This document shows, piece by piece, positions 1-7,062 of a stretch of DNA of 64,000 nucleotides. The notes under the pieces are model-generated. The model ran no database searches, had not been told where the DNA came from, and saw only the letters and a program-made list of their open reading frames with translations. The stretch's first letter is position 1, and the number at the start of each line of letters is the position of its first letter. The position numbers were made by a program, and so were the translations under genes. The DNA comes from Microbacterium forte. GTDB lineage: Bacteria; Actinomycetota; Actinomycetes; Actinomycetales; Microbacteriaceae. The DNA lies in the NCBI RefSeq assembly GCF_031885415.1, contig NZ_CP116871.1, positions 372,001 through 436,000 on the forward strand, written 5' to 3'.

Positions 1-424
1 AGTTCGAGACGCCGATCTGTCTCACGACTCCGCGCTGCTGAGCCTCCACCAGCGCCTCCCATGCCTGCACGTACTCGTCCTGGTGCGGGTTCGGCCAGTG
101 GATGAGGTGCAGGTCGATCGCGTCGACCCCCAGCCGTGACCGGCTCTCCTCGATGCTCGTCCGCGCCTTCGCGCGCGGGTGATGACGGCCGGGCAGCTTG
201 GTCGTGACGATGAGTTCGGACGCGTCCACGTCGGATTCGCGCACCCCGCGGCCGACCGACCCCTCGTTCTCGTAGTTGAATGCCGAGTCGATCAGCCGGT
301 ACCCGGCGCCGATCGCCGAGGCCACGGCATCCGCGCCTGCATCCCCGTTGAGGGCGTAGGTGCCGAGTCCGAGAGCGGGGAGGGCGAAGCCGTTGTGGGC
401 CGTGAAGTGAGGGAGAGCCGTCAT
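1..424 (-). CDS. Aldo/keto reductase, 3' part missing at window edge
   Basis: NADPH-dependent reduction of carbonyl compounds is the usual activity of the aldo/keto reductase superfamily; the substrate cannot be told. The visible 141 N-terminal residues, read on the reverse strand from ATG at 424, contain the family signatures: LPALGLGTY near residue 15, Asp46 and Tyr51 in DSAFNYENE, and Lys76 in TTKLPG, which are three of the four catalytic positions. The segment DAIDLHLIHWPNP continues the TIM barrel. The stop codon and catalytic His region beyond lie outside the window, so the gene is partial only because of the edge. It is divergent from the YchJ-like gene with 22 bp between starts, so their promoters must overlap. 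Family certain, substrate unknown. Confidence 0.93.
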   Translation of the reverse strand, partial: MTALPHFTAHNGFALPALGLGTYALNGDAGADAVASAIGAGYRLIDSAFNYENEGSVGRGVRESDVDASELIVTTKLPGRHHPRAKARTSIEESRSRLGVDAIDLHLIHWPNPHQDEYVQAWEALVEAQQRGVVRQIGVSN

Positions 425-446
425 GGCGCCAGCGTACGCTGGAGCG

Positions 447-869
447 ATGAGCGGACTGCAGAGGATGGCGCCAGATGACGGCGTCCCGGATAATGCGGCG
501 CGTTGTCCGTGTGGCTCCGGAGATGTCTTCGGCGGATGCTGCGGGCCTCTGCTCGACGGGGCACTCGCAACCACGGCTGAGCGCCTGATGCGCTCGCGCT
601 TCACGGCGTTCTCGATCAAGGATGCCGCGTACCTCCTGGAGACCTGGCATCCGTCGACCCGCCCCGCCGAGATCGACCTCGACGACGACGTGGTCTGGCG
701 GCGCCTCGTGATCATCGATCGCGCCGGCGGTGGCCCTTTCGATCGCGACGGCGAGGTCGAGTTCGAGGCCTTCTGGCAGCAGGGCGCCGAGCGCGGTTCG
801 CTCCGCGAGCGGAGCCGCTTCGTGCGCGAGGACCGCAGGTGGCTCTACCTCGACGGACAGGTCGGGTGA
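447..869 (+). CDS. YchJ/UPF0225 family SEC-C motif protein
   Basis: Small protein of 140 residues with a cysteine-rich N-terminus, CPCGSGDVFGGCCGPLL, which is the SEC-C zinc-binding motif of the YchJ (UPF0225) family. The motif is followed by ERLMRSRFTAFSIKDAAYLLETWHPSTRP, read here in two adjoining parts, typical of the NTF2-like YchJ domain. Function is not established; zinc binding is inferred from the four cysteines. An in-frame ATG at 423 would add eight residues but would overlap the start of the divergent reductase; the ATG at 447 is preceded by CTGGAG and is preferred. The short length is normal for the family. It is followed after 34 bp by the zinc-ribbon gene. Confidence 0.85.
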   Translation: MSGLQRMAPDDGVPDNAARCPCGSGDVFGGCCGPLLDGALATTAERLMRSRFTAFSIKDAAYLLETWHPSTRPAEIDLDDDVVWRRLVIIDRAGGGPFDRDGEVEFEAFWQQGAERGSLRERSRFVREDRRWLYLDGQVG

Positions 870-890
870 TGGACGTGACCGCGCAGCGAC

Positions 891-896
891 TAGATT
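891..896 (+). promoter_or_regulatory. Putative -10 box TAGATT before a leaderless GTG
   Basis: TAGATT ends 8 nt before the GTG at 904, leaving no room for a ribosome-binding site, so the transcript would start at or next to the start codon. No convincing -35 is visible. Confidence 0.4.
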
Positions 897-903
897 TGAG
901 AGC

Positions 904-1653
904 GTGAACGCCAGCCCAGAACACCAGCGCATCCTGCTCGACGTCGCCGACCTGGACCGGCGCATCGCGCAGGCGGAGCGCGCGCGCACCAAGCCCCCGC
1001 AGGCCGCCCGCATCACCGAGCTCGTCGCGATCCGTCAGGATCAGCTCCGCGAGCTGACCGCGCTGACCGGCACACGTGACGACGTGCGCACCGAGCTCAA
1101 GCGGCTCGAGTCCGATGTGAAGCTCGTCGAGCAGCGGCGGGCCCGCGATGCCGATCGCCTCGCCACGGCCACGAACTCCAAGGAGGCCCAGGCGCTCGAG
1201 CACGAGATCGCCAGCCTCGCCAGGCGCCAGAGCGACCTCGAGGACATCGAGCTCGATGTCATGGGTCGTGTCGAAGATGCCGACGCGGCGGTCGCCGCGC
1301 AGCAGGCTCTGCTCGGCACCACGACCGCAGAAGGAACCGCGCTCACCGCTCAGGCCAAGGCCGACGTCGCGGCCGCGACCGACCTCATCGCCCAGTTGAC
1401 GCGCGATCGCGAGGCGGTGACGGCATCCCTTCCGGCGCCGCTCCTGGCCGAGTACGCACGCCGCGCCGCGAACAGCGCCGGCGCCGCGAACAGCGCCGGC
1501 GCCGCGGTGCTGAGCCGTGGCACTTGCGAAGGCTGCCGGATGCTGCTCCCGGGCACCGACCTCAACGACATCCGCAACGCGCCGGACGACCTCGTGGTCT
1601 TCTGCCCCGAGTGCGGCTGCATCCTGGTGCGCACCGAGGAATCCGGGCTGTGA
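904..1653 (+). CDS. Coiled-coil protein with C-terminal C4 zinc ribbon
   Basis: Protein of 249 residues: a long helical hairpin (about residues 1-180, rich in Ala, Glu, Arg and Leu with heptad spacing, for example LDRRIAQAERAR and LTRDREAV) followed by a zinc ribbon with CEGC and CPECGC near the C-terminus. This architecture is that of the CT398-like/zinc-ribbon (DUF164-type) proteins common in actinobacteria, often found near RNase H or Nif3-like genes; biochemical role unknown, nucleic-acid or protein-complex binding is suggested for the family. GTG at 904 is chosen because it begins right after a TAGATT box and upstream codons read through the previous gene. The linker before the ribbon holds an in-frame tandem duplication of Asn-Ser-Ala-Gly-Ala-Ala. 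Confidence 0.85.
   Translation: MNASPEHQRILLDVADLDRRIAQAERARTKPPQAARITELVAIRQDQLRELTALTGTRDDVRTELKRLESDVKLVEQRRARDADRLATATNSKEAQALEHEIASLARRQSDLEDIELDVMGRVEDADAAVAAQQALLGTTTAEGTALTAQAKADVAAATDLIAQLTRDREAVTASLPAPLLAEYARRAANSAGAANSAGAAVLSRGTCEGCRMLLPGTDLNDIRNAPDDLVVFCPECGCILVRTEESGL
1465..1506 (+). repeat. 18-bp in-frame tandem repeat
   Basis: The unit GCCGCGAACAGCGCCGGC occurs twice without a mismatch (1465-1482, 1483-1500) and is followed by a partial third copy, GCCGCG. It lies in the linker between the coiled coil and the zinc ribbon and encodes repeated NSAGAA, so copy-number change would not shift the frame. Confidence 0.95.
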
Positions 1654-1678
1654 TCTCTGCGCCGCGAGCACGCCAGCG

Positions 1679-3376
1679 GTGAACTCGCGGCAGCAGACCG
1701 AACGTCGCGTCGTCCTGGTGGCGGCTCGCTCGGGCGGCTACACGGCGGTGGAACTCGATGCGGATGATGCCGAGGCACATCGGTTCGACCTCTCCGCGTC
1801 TGAGATGCCTGCGTGGGTCGCGGCTCAGGAGCGCGAGAATTCGCCGCGCTGGGTGATCCGCAGCGCCCGCGAGATCTACCCCGTCCTGCTCGACGCGGGG
1901 GTCATGCTCGCCCGCTCTCACGATCTGCTGCTCTGCCACGCGATTCTTCGCGACACGGACAAGGTCCCGCGCCCGCTCGCTCCGTCGTCGTCCTGGGTGC
2001 GACGTGAGCCCGTCGACGAAGCCCCGGCGCTGTTCGACGTCGTCGCGCATGACGCGCCGGATGACCCTGTCGGCGACGCCCTCGACCAGTACCGCGAGCA
2101 ACGTCGCGTTCTCAGGGACAGCAAGGACGGTCGCCTGACGCTGCTCACCTCGGCCGAATCGGCCGGAGGACTGATCGCCGAGGAGATGCGCGCGGCCGGC
2201 CTGCCCTGGAACGAGTCGGTGCACGATGGCATCCTCACCGAGATCCTCGGCACCCGACCGATCGCGGGAGGCCTGCCCAGTCGCATGGTGGCGCAGGCCG
2301 AGCGGGTGCGTTCGATCCTCGGAGACCCCCATCTGAACCTCGAGAGCCAGCCGAAGCTGCTCCGCGCTCTGCACCGTGTCGGCGTGCAGGTCGAGTCGAC
2401 GGGCCGGTGGGAGCTCGCCCAGCACAGCCATGCCGTGGTCGAGCCGCTGCTGGCGTACAAGAAGCTGTCGCGTCTGCTGAGCGCCAACGGATGGGCGTGG
2501 CTCGCCGAGTGGGTGCATGACGGGCGTTTCCGGCCGATCTACATCACGGGCGGGGTCGTGACGGGGCGGTGGGCGTCGGCGGGAGGCGGCGCCCTGCAGC
2601 TGCCACGCAACCTGCGCGCCGCGGTGCGCGCGGATGAAGGGTGGACGCTGGTCGTCGCCGACGTCGCTCAGCTGGAGCCGCGGATGCTCGCAGGCATGGC
2701 GGGCGACCGTGCGATGGCCCGGGCCGCGCAAGGAAAGGACCTCTACGCCGGGGTGGTGGAATCGGGTGCCGTGGCGACGCGCGAAGAGGCGAAGTACGCC
2801 GTCCTCGGGGCGATGTACGGAGCGACGACCGGTGACAGCGGTCGTCTGGTTCCCCGCCTGCGCAAGGTGTATCCGCGCGCTATGGCGCTCGTCGACAAGG
2901 CTGCACGGTTCGGCGAGGACGGGGGAGTCGTGTCGACGTGGCTGGGTCGGTCGTCTCCGCGTCCGTCGATCGAGTGGGAGACGATGCAGGCCGCCGCCAC
3001 CGATGCCGACGCCGACCCCACCGAGGTGGCACTCGCCCGCCGGCGCGCGCGCGACTGGGGACGCTTCACCCGCAACTTCGTGGTGCAGGGCACCGCGGCA
3101 GAGTGGTCGTTGATCTGGCTCGCTGAGATCAGGCACCGCCTGCAGCAGTTTCCCGAGGCAGAGCGAGAGGCTCCGGCATCCGGGATCTTCGGCTCGCGTG
3201 CCCACCTCGCCTTCTTCCTGCACGATGAGGTGATCCTGCATGTTCCTCAGGAGCAGGCGGATGCCGCCGCGGATGCCGTACGCGAAGCGGCGGCGGTGGC
3301 CACGCGCCGACTCTTCGGGGGTTTCCCGATCGAGGTCCCGCTCGATCTGCGGATCGCGGAGTCGGCTGAGAAGTAG
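1679..3376 (+). CDS. Stand-alone family A DNA polymerase (bifunctional 3'-5' exonuclease/polymerase type)
   Basis: A 565-residue protein containing the polymerase half of DNA polymerase I without the 5' nuclease. Motif A is VVADVAQLEPRML at about residue 325 (the DYSQIELR motif with its metal-binding Asp and the Gln-Leu-Glu-Pro-Arg variant), the O-helix region is REEAKYAVLGAMYGA, and motif C is FFLHDEVILHV at about 512 with the second catalytic Asp. The N-terminal 200 residues occupy the place of the 3'-5' exonuclease but I do not see the metal-binding Asp-X-Glu pattern, so proofreading may be lost. It is known as an extra polymerase in actinobacteria beside full PolA, probably a repair or gap-filling enzyme. 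GTG 1679 follows the previous gene by 25 bp; longer in-frame extension overlaps that gene and is unlikely. Confidence 0.88.
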   Translation: MNSRQQTERRVVLVAARSGGYTAVELDADDAEAHRFDLSASEMPAWVAAQERENSPRWVIRSAREIYPVLLDAGVMLARSHDLLLCHAILRDTDKVPRPLAPSSSWVRREPVDEAPALFDVVAHDAPDDPVGDALDQYREQRRVLRDSKDGRLTLLTSAESAGGLIAEEMRAAGLPWNESVHDGILTEILGTRPIAGGLPSRMVAQAERVRSILGDPHLNLESQPKLLRALHRVGVQVESTGRWELAQHSHAVVEPLLAYKKLSRLLSANGWAWLAEWVHDGRFRPIYITGGVVTGRWASAGGGALQLPRNLRAAVRADEGWTLVVADVAQLEPRMLAGMAGDRAMARAAQGKDLYAGVVESGAVATREEAKYAVLGAMYGATTGDSGRLVPRLRKVYPRAMALVDKAARFGEDGGVVSTWLGRSSPRPSIEWETMQAAATDADADPTEVALARRRARDWGRFTRNFVVQGTAAEWSLIWLAEIRHRLQQFPEAEREAPASGIFGSRAHLAFFLHDEVILHVPQEQADAAADAVREAAAVATRRLFGGFPIEVPLDLRIAESAEK

Positions 3377-3395
3377 GACGCTCTGGTCGTAGACT
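3366..3395 (+). promoter_or_regulatory. Candidate rnpB promoter
   Basis: CTGAGA (3366-3371) and TAGACT (3390-3395) are separated by 18 bp. The start expected 7 nt after the -10 box is 3402, exactly the first base of the RNase P RNA P1 helix, which supports the assignment although the -35 is weak and lies in the end of the polymerase gene. Confidence 0.5.
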
Positions 3396-3401
3396 GGACG
3401 T

Positions 3402-3766
3402 GCGAATGGGTCGACTGGACGGTCGCGTGGCGGGCAACCGCACCGAGGAACGTCCGGGCTCCTCAGGGCAGGACGGTGGGTAACACCCACCCGGAGCAAT
3501 CCGCGAGAAAGTGCCACAGAGAGCAGACCGCCCCGCAAGGGGTAAGGGTGAAAGGGTGGTGTAAGAGACCACCGGGGGCCATGGTGACATGGCCCGCCAG
3601 GTAAACCTCGTCCGGAGCAAGGTCAGACAGAGGATGTTGACGCGGCTCGCCGAGTCCTCGGGTAGACCGCTAGAGTGCCACGGCAACGTGTCGCCGAGAG
3701 AGATGGCCGTCGAAGGGGCGAAGAACCCCGGAACAGAACCCGGCGTACAGGTCGGCCCATTCGCAT
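3402..3766 (+). ncRNA. rnpB: RNase P RNA (type A)
   Basis: Catalytic RNA of ribonuclease P, which removes tRNA 5' leaders. Helix P1 is visible: GCGAATGGG at 3402-3410 pairs with CCCATTCGC at 3756-3764. The universally conserved stretches are present in order: GAGGAACGTCCGGGCTC near 3449, GAGAAAGTGCCACAGA near 3504, AAGGGTGAAAGGGTGGTGTAA near 3543 in the P10-P12 area, and ACAGAACCCGGCGTACAG near 3733 (the CR-V element). The length of about 365 nt and the structure fit the actinobacterial type A RNA. It lies between the stand-alone polymerase and a lipoprotein, both on the same strand. Short reading frames inside this region are not genes. Confidence 0.97.
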
Positions 3767-3811
3767 CATCACCGTTGGCTTCGGGGCAGGATGCCACGGT
3801 AGCGTTCGTTC

Positions 3812-4342
3812 ATGTCGAACCGCACAGCCGCCGCCACCGTGGCGTTCCTCGCCGCCTTGGTTGCCGCAGCGCTCACCGGCTGCACCGCGCCGGCTCCGGA
3901 GGGCACCGAGACTTCCGCGGCAGTTCAACCCGTGGTGAAGCCGACGCCGAGCGGTACGCCCGTGCCGACACCGACCGCGACGGCTGAGGTGAGCCGCTGC
4001 GACGTGCTGTCCAAGATCTCGTTGACCGGCTACAGCGAGGGCGATGAAGAGCCGACCTACTACGCGACGTGGAACGGCGTACTGCCGGTGGACAACGGAA
4101 TGACCGATTTCGCGCGCGGCACGGTCACGAAGACAGCGGACGGCACCATCGCGACGTACACGGTCGCCGCTGGCGATGCGCCGTCCGCGATCAGGGAGCG
4201 GCTGTGCAGCGACGTTTACGCGGCGATGACCTATAGCCGTCTGGGGTCGATGCTGTACCCGGGCGATGTGCTGACGCTGGGACCGGGAGCCATGGAGCCG
4301 CTCGCGACGGAAACGTTCATCTGGGAGCCTCAGCGCCGCTGA
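3812..4342 (+). CDS. Secreted lipoprotein of unknown function
   Basis: Protein of 176 residues with a clear lipoprotein signal: basic start, hydrophobic stretch TVAFLAALVAAA and lipobox LTGC with the acylated Cys at residue 24. After it comes a Thr/Pro/Ala-rich linker (PTPSGTPVPTPTATAEV) and a small globular domain without a family I recognise. It should be anchored on the outer face of the membrane. It begins 45 bp after the RNase P RNA and its 3' end overlaps the end of the convergent permease gene by 26 bp. Function unknown; no catalytic motif seen. Confidence 0.8.
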   Translation: MSNRTAAATVAFLAALVAAALTGCTAPAPEGTETSAAVQPVVKPTPSGTPVPTPTATAEVSRCDVLSKISLTGYSEGDEEPTYYATWNGVLPVDNGMTDFARGTVTKTADGTIATYTVAAGDAPSAIRERLCSDVYAAMTYSRLGSMLYPGDVLTLGPGAMEPLATETFIWEPQRR

Positions 4343-5810
4343 CAGTATCCGGGGCGCTGCTCCCCGCATCCGACGCCTTCCGTCGCTTGAGGTTGCGTCG
4401 CACGAGCGGCCAGAACAGAATGAGCACCCCGGTGGCGATGAGGCTCGTCCAGACCTGGGTTCGTCCACCCTCGCTGAACATCATCACGGCGATCACCGCC
4501 GCGATGCATGCGATCAGCAGGATGTTGAGCCAGGGGTGCAGCCACATCTTGAGCTTGAGGTTCGCGACCTCCTCGGGCGTCATCTTCTGACGGAGCCGCC
4601 ACTGCGTGAGGGCGATGAAGACGTAGACGAACAGGGCGACGAGTCCGGCTGAGTTCATGATGAAGTCGAAGATCCCCGATCCCGGCGTCAGGAAGTTCAC
4701 CAGGGTGGCGATGAGTCCTCCGCTGGTCGAGGCCAGCAACGCCATCACCGGCACGTTGCTCTTCGACTTCTTCGCCACGATCTTCGGCGCGAAGCCCTGC
4801 TCGGCGAGGGCCGCGAACATGCGCGATGCCGAGTAGAGACCCGAGTTCAGCACCGAGATGACCGCGGTGAAGATCACGAGCTGCATGATGATGCTCGCGC
4901 CGGGAATGCCGAACTGCTCGAGAGCGTAGGTGAACGGCGCATTGGCCACATCGGTCGGAACCGGCAGCTCGTTCCAGGGAACGACGGTGACGATGATGAG
5001 CACGGAGCCGACGAAGAACAGCAGGATGCGCCAGATGATCGTGCTCGTCGCCTGACGGATGCCCTTGGCAGGGTCCTCCGACTCGGCGGAGGCCATCACG
5101 GCGATCTCCGTGCCGAAGTACGAGAAGATCACCAGCGCCACCCCTGTGAAGGCGACGCCGAAGCCGTTCGGCGCGAAGCCGCCGTGCTCCCACAGGTTCG
5201 AGATCGAGACCTCGGAGTTCGGCCACAGTCCGAAGGCGAACAGCAGACCGGCGCCGAGGAAGACGACGATCGCGAGCACCTTGACGCTGGCGAGCCAGAA
5301 CTCGACCTCCCCGAAGGCGCGGACGGAGATGATGTTCGTGCCGACGAAGATGCCGATCAGGATCAGCGACCAGGCCCACGACGGGACCGCGGGGAACCAG
5401 CTCGCCATGGTCTCGCCGCCCAGCACCGCCTCGTAGGCGAGCACGCCGACCCAGAAGTACCAGTACAGCCATCCGACGAGATACGCGGCCCAGTTGCCGA
5501 GGCCCACTCGTGCGTACTCCATGAACGAGCCGATGGCCGGGCGGGACGCCGCCATCTCGCCGAGCATGCGCATGGCGAGGAACACGAGCAGCCCGCCAAT
5601 GAGGTACGACAGCACCGCGGCCGGCCCGACGGCGCGGATGACGTTGCCCGATCCCACGAACAGACTCGCCCCGATGATTCCGCCCAGGGTGATCATGGTG
5701 ACATGGCGCGACCGCAGCTTCTTCGCCTGAGGTCTCTCGACCGGTACGAGACCGGCTGACGTCGCCGGCGAAACCGGCTTCCTCCAGGACGATTCTGAGG
5801 GTTCGTTCAT
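4317..5810 (-). CDS. APC-family amino acid permease
   Basis: A 497-residue integral membrane protein of the amino acid-polyamine-organocation superfamily, amino-acid transporter (AAT) branch that includes GABA, proline, lysine and aromatic amino-acid permeases. The family's first-helix signature GGIIGASLFVGSG is present near residue 45, followed by about twelve hydrophobic segments and conserved motifs such as FSYFGTEIAVMASAESEDP (helix 6) and FTAVISVLNSGLYSASRM (helix 8). Proton-coupled uptake is the usual mechanism; the substrate cannot be read from sequence. ATG 5810 is chosen because MNEPSES begins a typical charged N-terminal tail and an AAAGGCAG stretch precedes it; an upstream ATG would add 26 unlikely residues. 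A symmetrical site lies 115 bp upstream. Confidence 0.9.
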   Translation of the reverse strand: MNEPSESSWRKPVSPATSAGLVPVERPQAKKLRSRHVTMITLGGIIGASLFVGSGNVIRAVGPAAVLSYLIGGLLVFLAMRMLGEMAASRPAIGSFMEYARVGLGNWAAYLVGWLYWYFWVGVLAYEAVLGGETMASWFPAVPSWAWSLILIGIFVGTNIISVRAFGEVEFWLASVKVLAIVVFLGAGLLFAFGLWPNSEVSISNLWEHGGFAPNGFGVAFTGVALVIFSYFGTEIAVMASAESEDPAKGIRQATSTIIWRILLFFVGSVLIIVTVVPWNELPVPTDVANAPFTYALEQFGIPGASIIMQLVIFTAVISVLNSGLYSASRMFAALAEQGFAPKIVAKKSKSNVPVMALLASTSGGLIATLVNFLTPGSGIFDFIMNSAGLVALFVYVFIALTQWRLRQKMTPEEVANLKLKMWLHPWLNILLIACIAAVIAVMMFSEGGRTQVWTSLIATGVLILFWPLVRRNLKRRKASDAGSSAPDTVSGAEAPR

Positions 5811-5924
5811 CTCGAAGCTGCCTTTCGTCACGGCGCGGCCCTCACAGCCAGGCCGGCCATCCGGGTCGTCTCGCCGACCGAGAAGCACACGGAGAGGCTA
5901 TGTTGTCACGGCTCTGCGACCCCG

Positions 5925-5940
5925 CGCAGTATTTTCTGCG
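5925..5940. promoter_or_regulatory. Palindromic site upstream of the permease
   Basis: CGCAG-TATTTT-CTGCG: five-base inverted arms around an AT-rich six-base core, unusual in this GC-rich context, about 115 bp before the permease start. Such AT-cored sites are typical of Lrp/AsnC-type regulators, but that assignment is an inference. Confidence 0.4.
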
Positions 5941-5971
5941 GCGTGCATCCGGCGTTCGGCTGGACATGCAG

Positions 5972-6000
5972 AAAGGCCCCGCCGGATCGGCGAGGCCTTC
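5972..6000 (-). terminator. Rho-independent-like hairpin after ppgK
   Basis: AAGGCCCCGCCG (5973-5984) pairs with CGGCGAGGCCTT (5988-5999) with one mismatch and a 3-nt loop; on the reverse strand it is followed by TTTC. It lies 30 bp after the ppgK stop. Confidence 0.75.
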
Positions 6001-6029
6001 TGCTCTCGGTACGTGTGTGTGTATGCGTG

Positions 6030-6776
6030 TCAGTCGCCGGCGAGGGATGCAGCGCCGATGATGCCCGAGTTGTTGCGGTGGATCGCCGGCACGATCGGGG
6101 TCTTGAGGTCGAGCAGCGGCAGGAAGTCTCCGGCGTTCTTCGACACGCCGCCGCCGACCACGAACAGGTCGGGGCTGAAGAGGAACTCGATGTGCGAGTA
6201 GAACCTCTGCAGACGCTCGGCCCACTCCGACCAGCTCAAGCCCTCGCGCTCGCGCGCGGACGTCGCCGCATAGGTCTCGACCGACTCGTACTCGCCGAAG
6301 TTCAGGTGTCCGAGCTCGGTGTTCGGCAGCAGCACGCCGTCGTAGAGGAACGCCGACCCGATTCCCGTGCCGAGGGTGGTGAGCAGCGTGAAGCCGCGCA
6401 CGTCGCGGGCCGCACCGTGGCGCGCCTCTGCGACACCGGCAGCATCCGCGTCGTTCACGAAGACGATGTTGCGTCCGAGGCCGTCACGGAAGAAGCGCTC
6501 GGCGTCGAAGTCGACCCACTCCTTCGAGACGTTGGCGGCGGAAAGCGTCTTGCCGCGCTTGACGATGGCGGGGAAGGCCACGCCGAGGGGGAGGGTCGAG
6601 TCCTTCACGTCGAGGGTCTTCAGCACCGTCTGCACCGCCTCGAGGACATCCTGCGGAGATGCGCCCTTGGGAGTGGGCACGCGCACCCTGTCCGAGGCCA
6701 TGATGCCGTGCTCCAGGTCGACGAGACCTGCCTTGATACCCGTGCCGCCGATGTCGACGCCGATCGCTTTTGCCAT
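6030..6776 (-). CDS. ppgK: Polyphosphate glucokinase (ROK family)
   Basis: Phosphorylates glucose to glucose-6-phosphate with inorganic polyphosphate (and usually ATP) as donor, in the cytoplasm. The 248-residue sequence starts MAKAIGVDIGGTGIKAG, the phosphate-1 motif, and contains FVNDADAAGVAE with the catalytic Asp, LLTTLGTGIGSAF, TELGHLNFG and the C-terminal helix FYSHIEFLFSPDLFVVGGG that is diagnostic for the polyphosphate-using branch. The CXCGXXGCXE zinc motif of ordinary ROK glucokinases is absent, as expected for PpgK. ATG 6776 places the phosphate motif at the very N-terminus; the longer frame upstream has no support. In M. tuberculosis ppgK sits beside sigA; here sigA is 20 kb away. 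Confidence 0.93.
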   Translation of the reverse strand: MAKAIGVDIGGTGIKAGLVDLEHGIMASDRVRVPTPKGASPQDVLEAVQTVLKTLDVKDSTLPLGVAFPAIVKRGKTLSAANVSKEWVDFDAERFFRDGLGRNIVFVNDADAAGVAEARHGAARDVRGFTLLTTLGTGIGSAFLYDGVLLPNTELGHLNFGEYESVETYAATSAREREGLSWSEWAERLQRFYSHIEFLFSPDLFVVGGGVSKNAGDFLPLLDLKTPIVPAIHRNNSGIIGAASLAGD

Positions 6777-6846
6777 GGTCGATAGCTTAGCGACCGACGT
6801 CAGCGCCGATAGGATCGATGACACCACGTGAAGAAGGGGATCGGCC

Positions 6847-7062
6847 ATGTCGAACGGCGATGAGAAGTACTGGTACAACCTGGAGACCGGTCAGGTGGAG
6901 TTCGGGATGATCTCCGCGTCGGCCGATCGCGTCGGGCCCTTCGACACCGAGGCCGAGGCGTCTCGGGCTCCCGAGAAGCTCAAAGAGCGCTCGCGCGCCT
7001 GGGCCGAGGAGGAAGCGGCCGAGAGCGGCTGGGACGCCGGCACCGGCAAGGGCGCTGAGTGA
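6847..7062 (+). CDS. Small conserved actinobacterial protein upstream of glutamine synthetase
   Basis: A 71-residue hydrophilic protein starting MSNGDEKYWYNLETGQVEFG. Proteins of this shape (YNLxTGQVE... GPFDTEAEA ... AW) recur in actinobacteria and are often annotated as SPOR-domain or wrongly as methionine aminopeptidase; no enzyme motif is present. It has a good ribosome-binding site (GAAGAAGGGGA) before the ATG, and its stop overlaps the start of the glutamine synthetase gene by four bases, so the two are translationally coupled. A TAGGAT -10 box at 6810-6815 could start the operon. Role unknown; coupling suggests a function linked to nitrogen assimilation. Confidence 0.8.
   Translation: MSNGDEKYWYNLETGQVEFGMISASADRVGPFDTEAEASRAPEKLKERSRAWAEEEAAESGWDAGTGKGAE

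Noticed and set aside
3543..3987. Short open frames inside the RNase P RNA region
   Set aside because: They overlap conserved rnpB helices and have no ribosome-binding site or protein motif.
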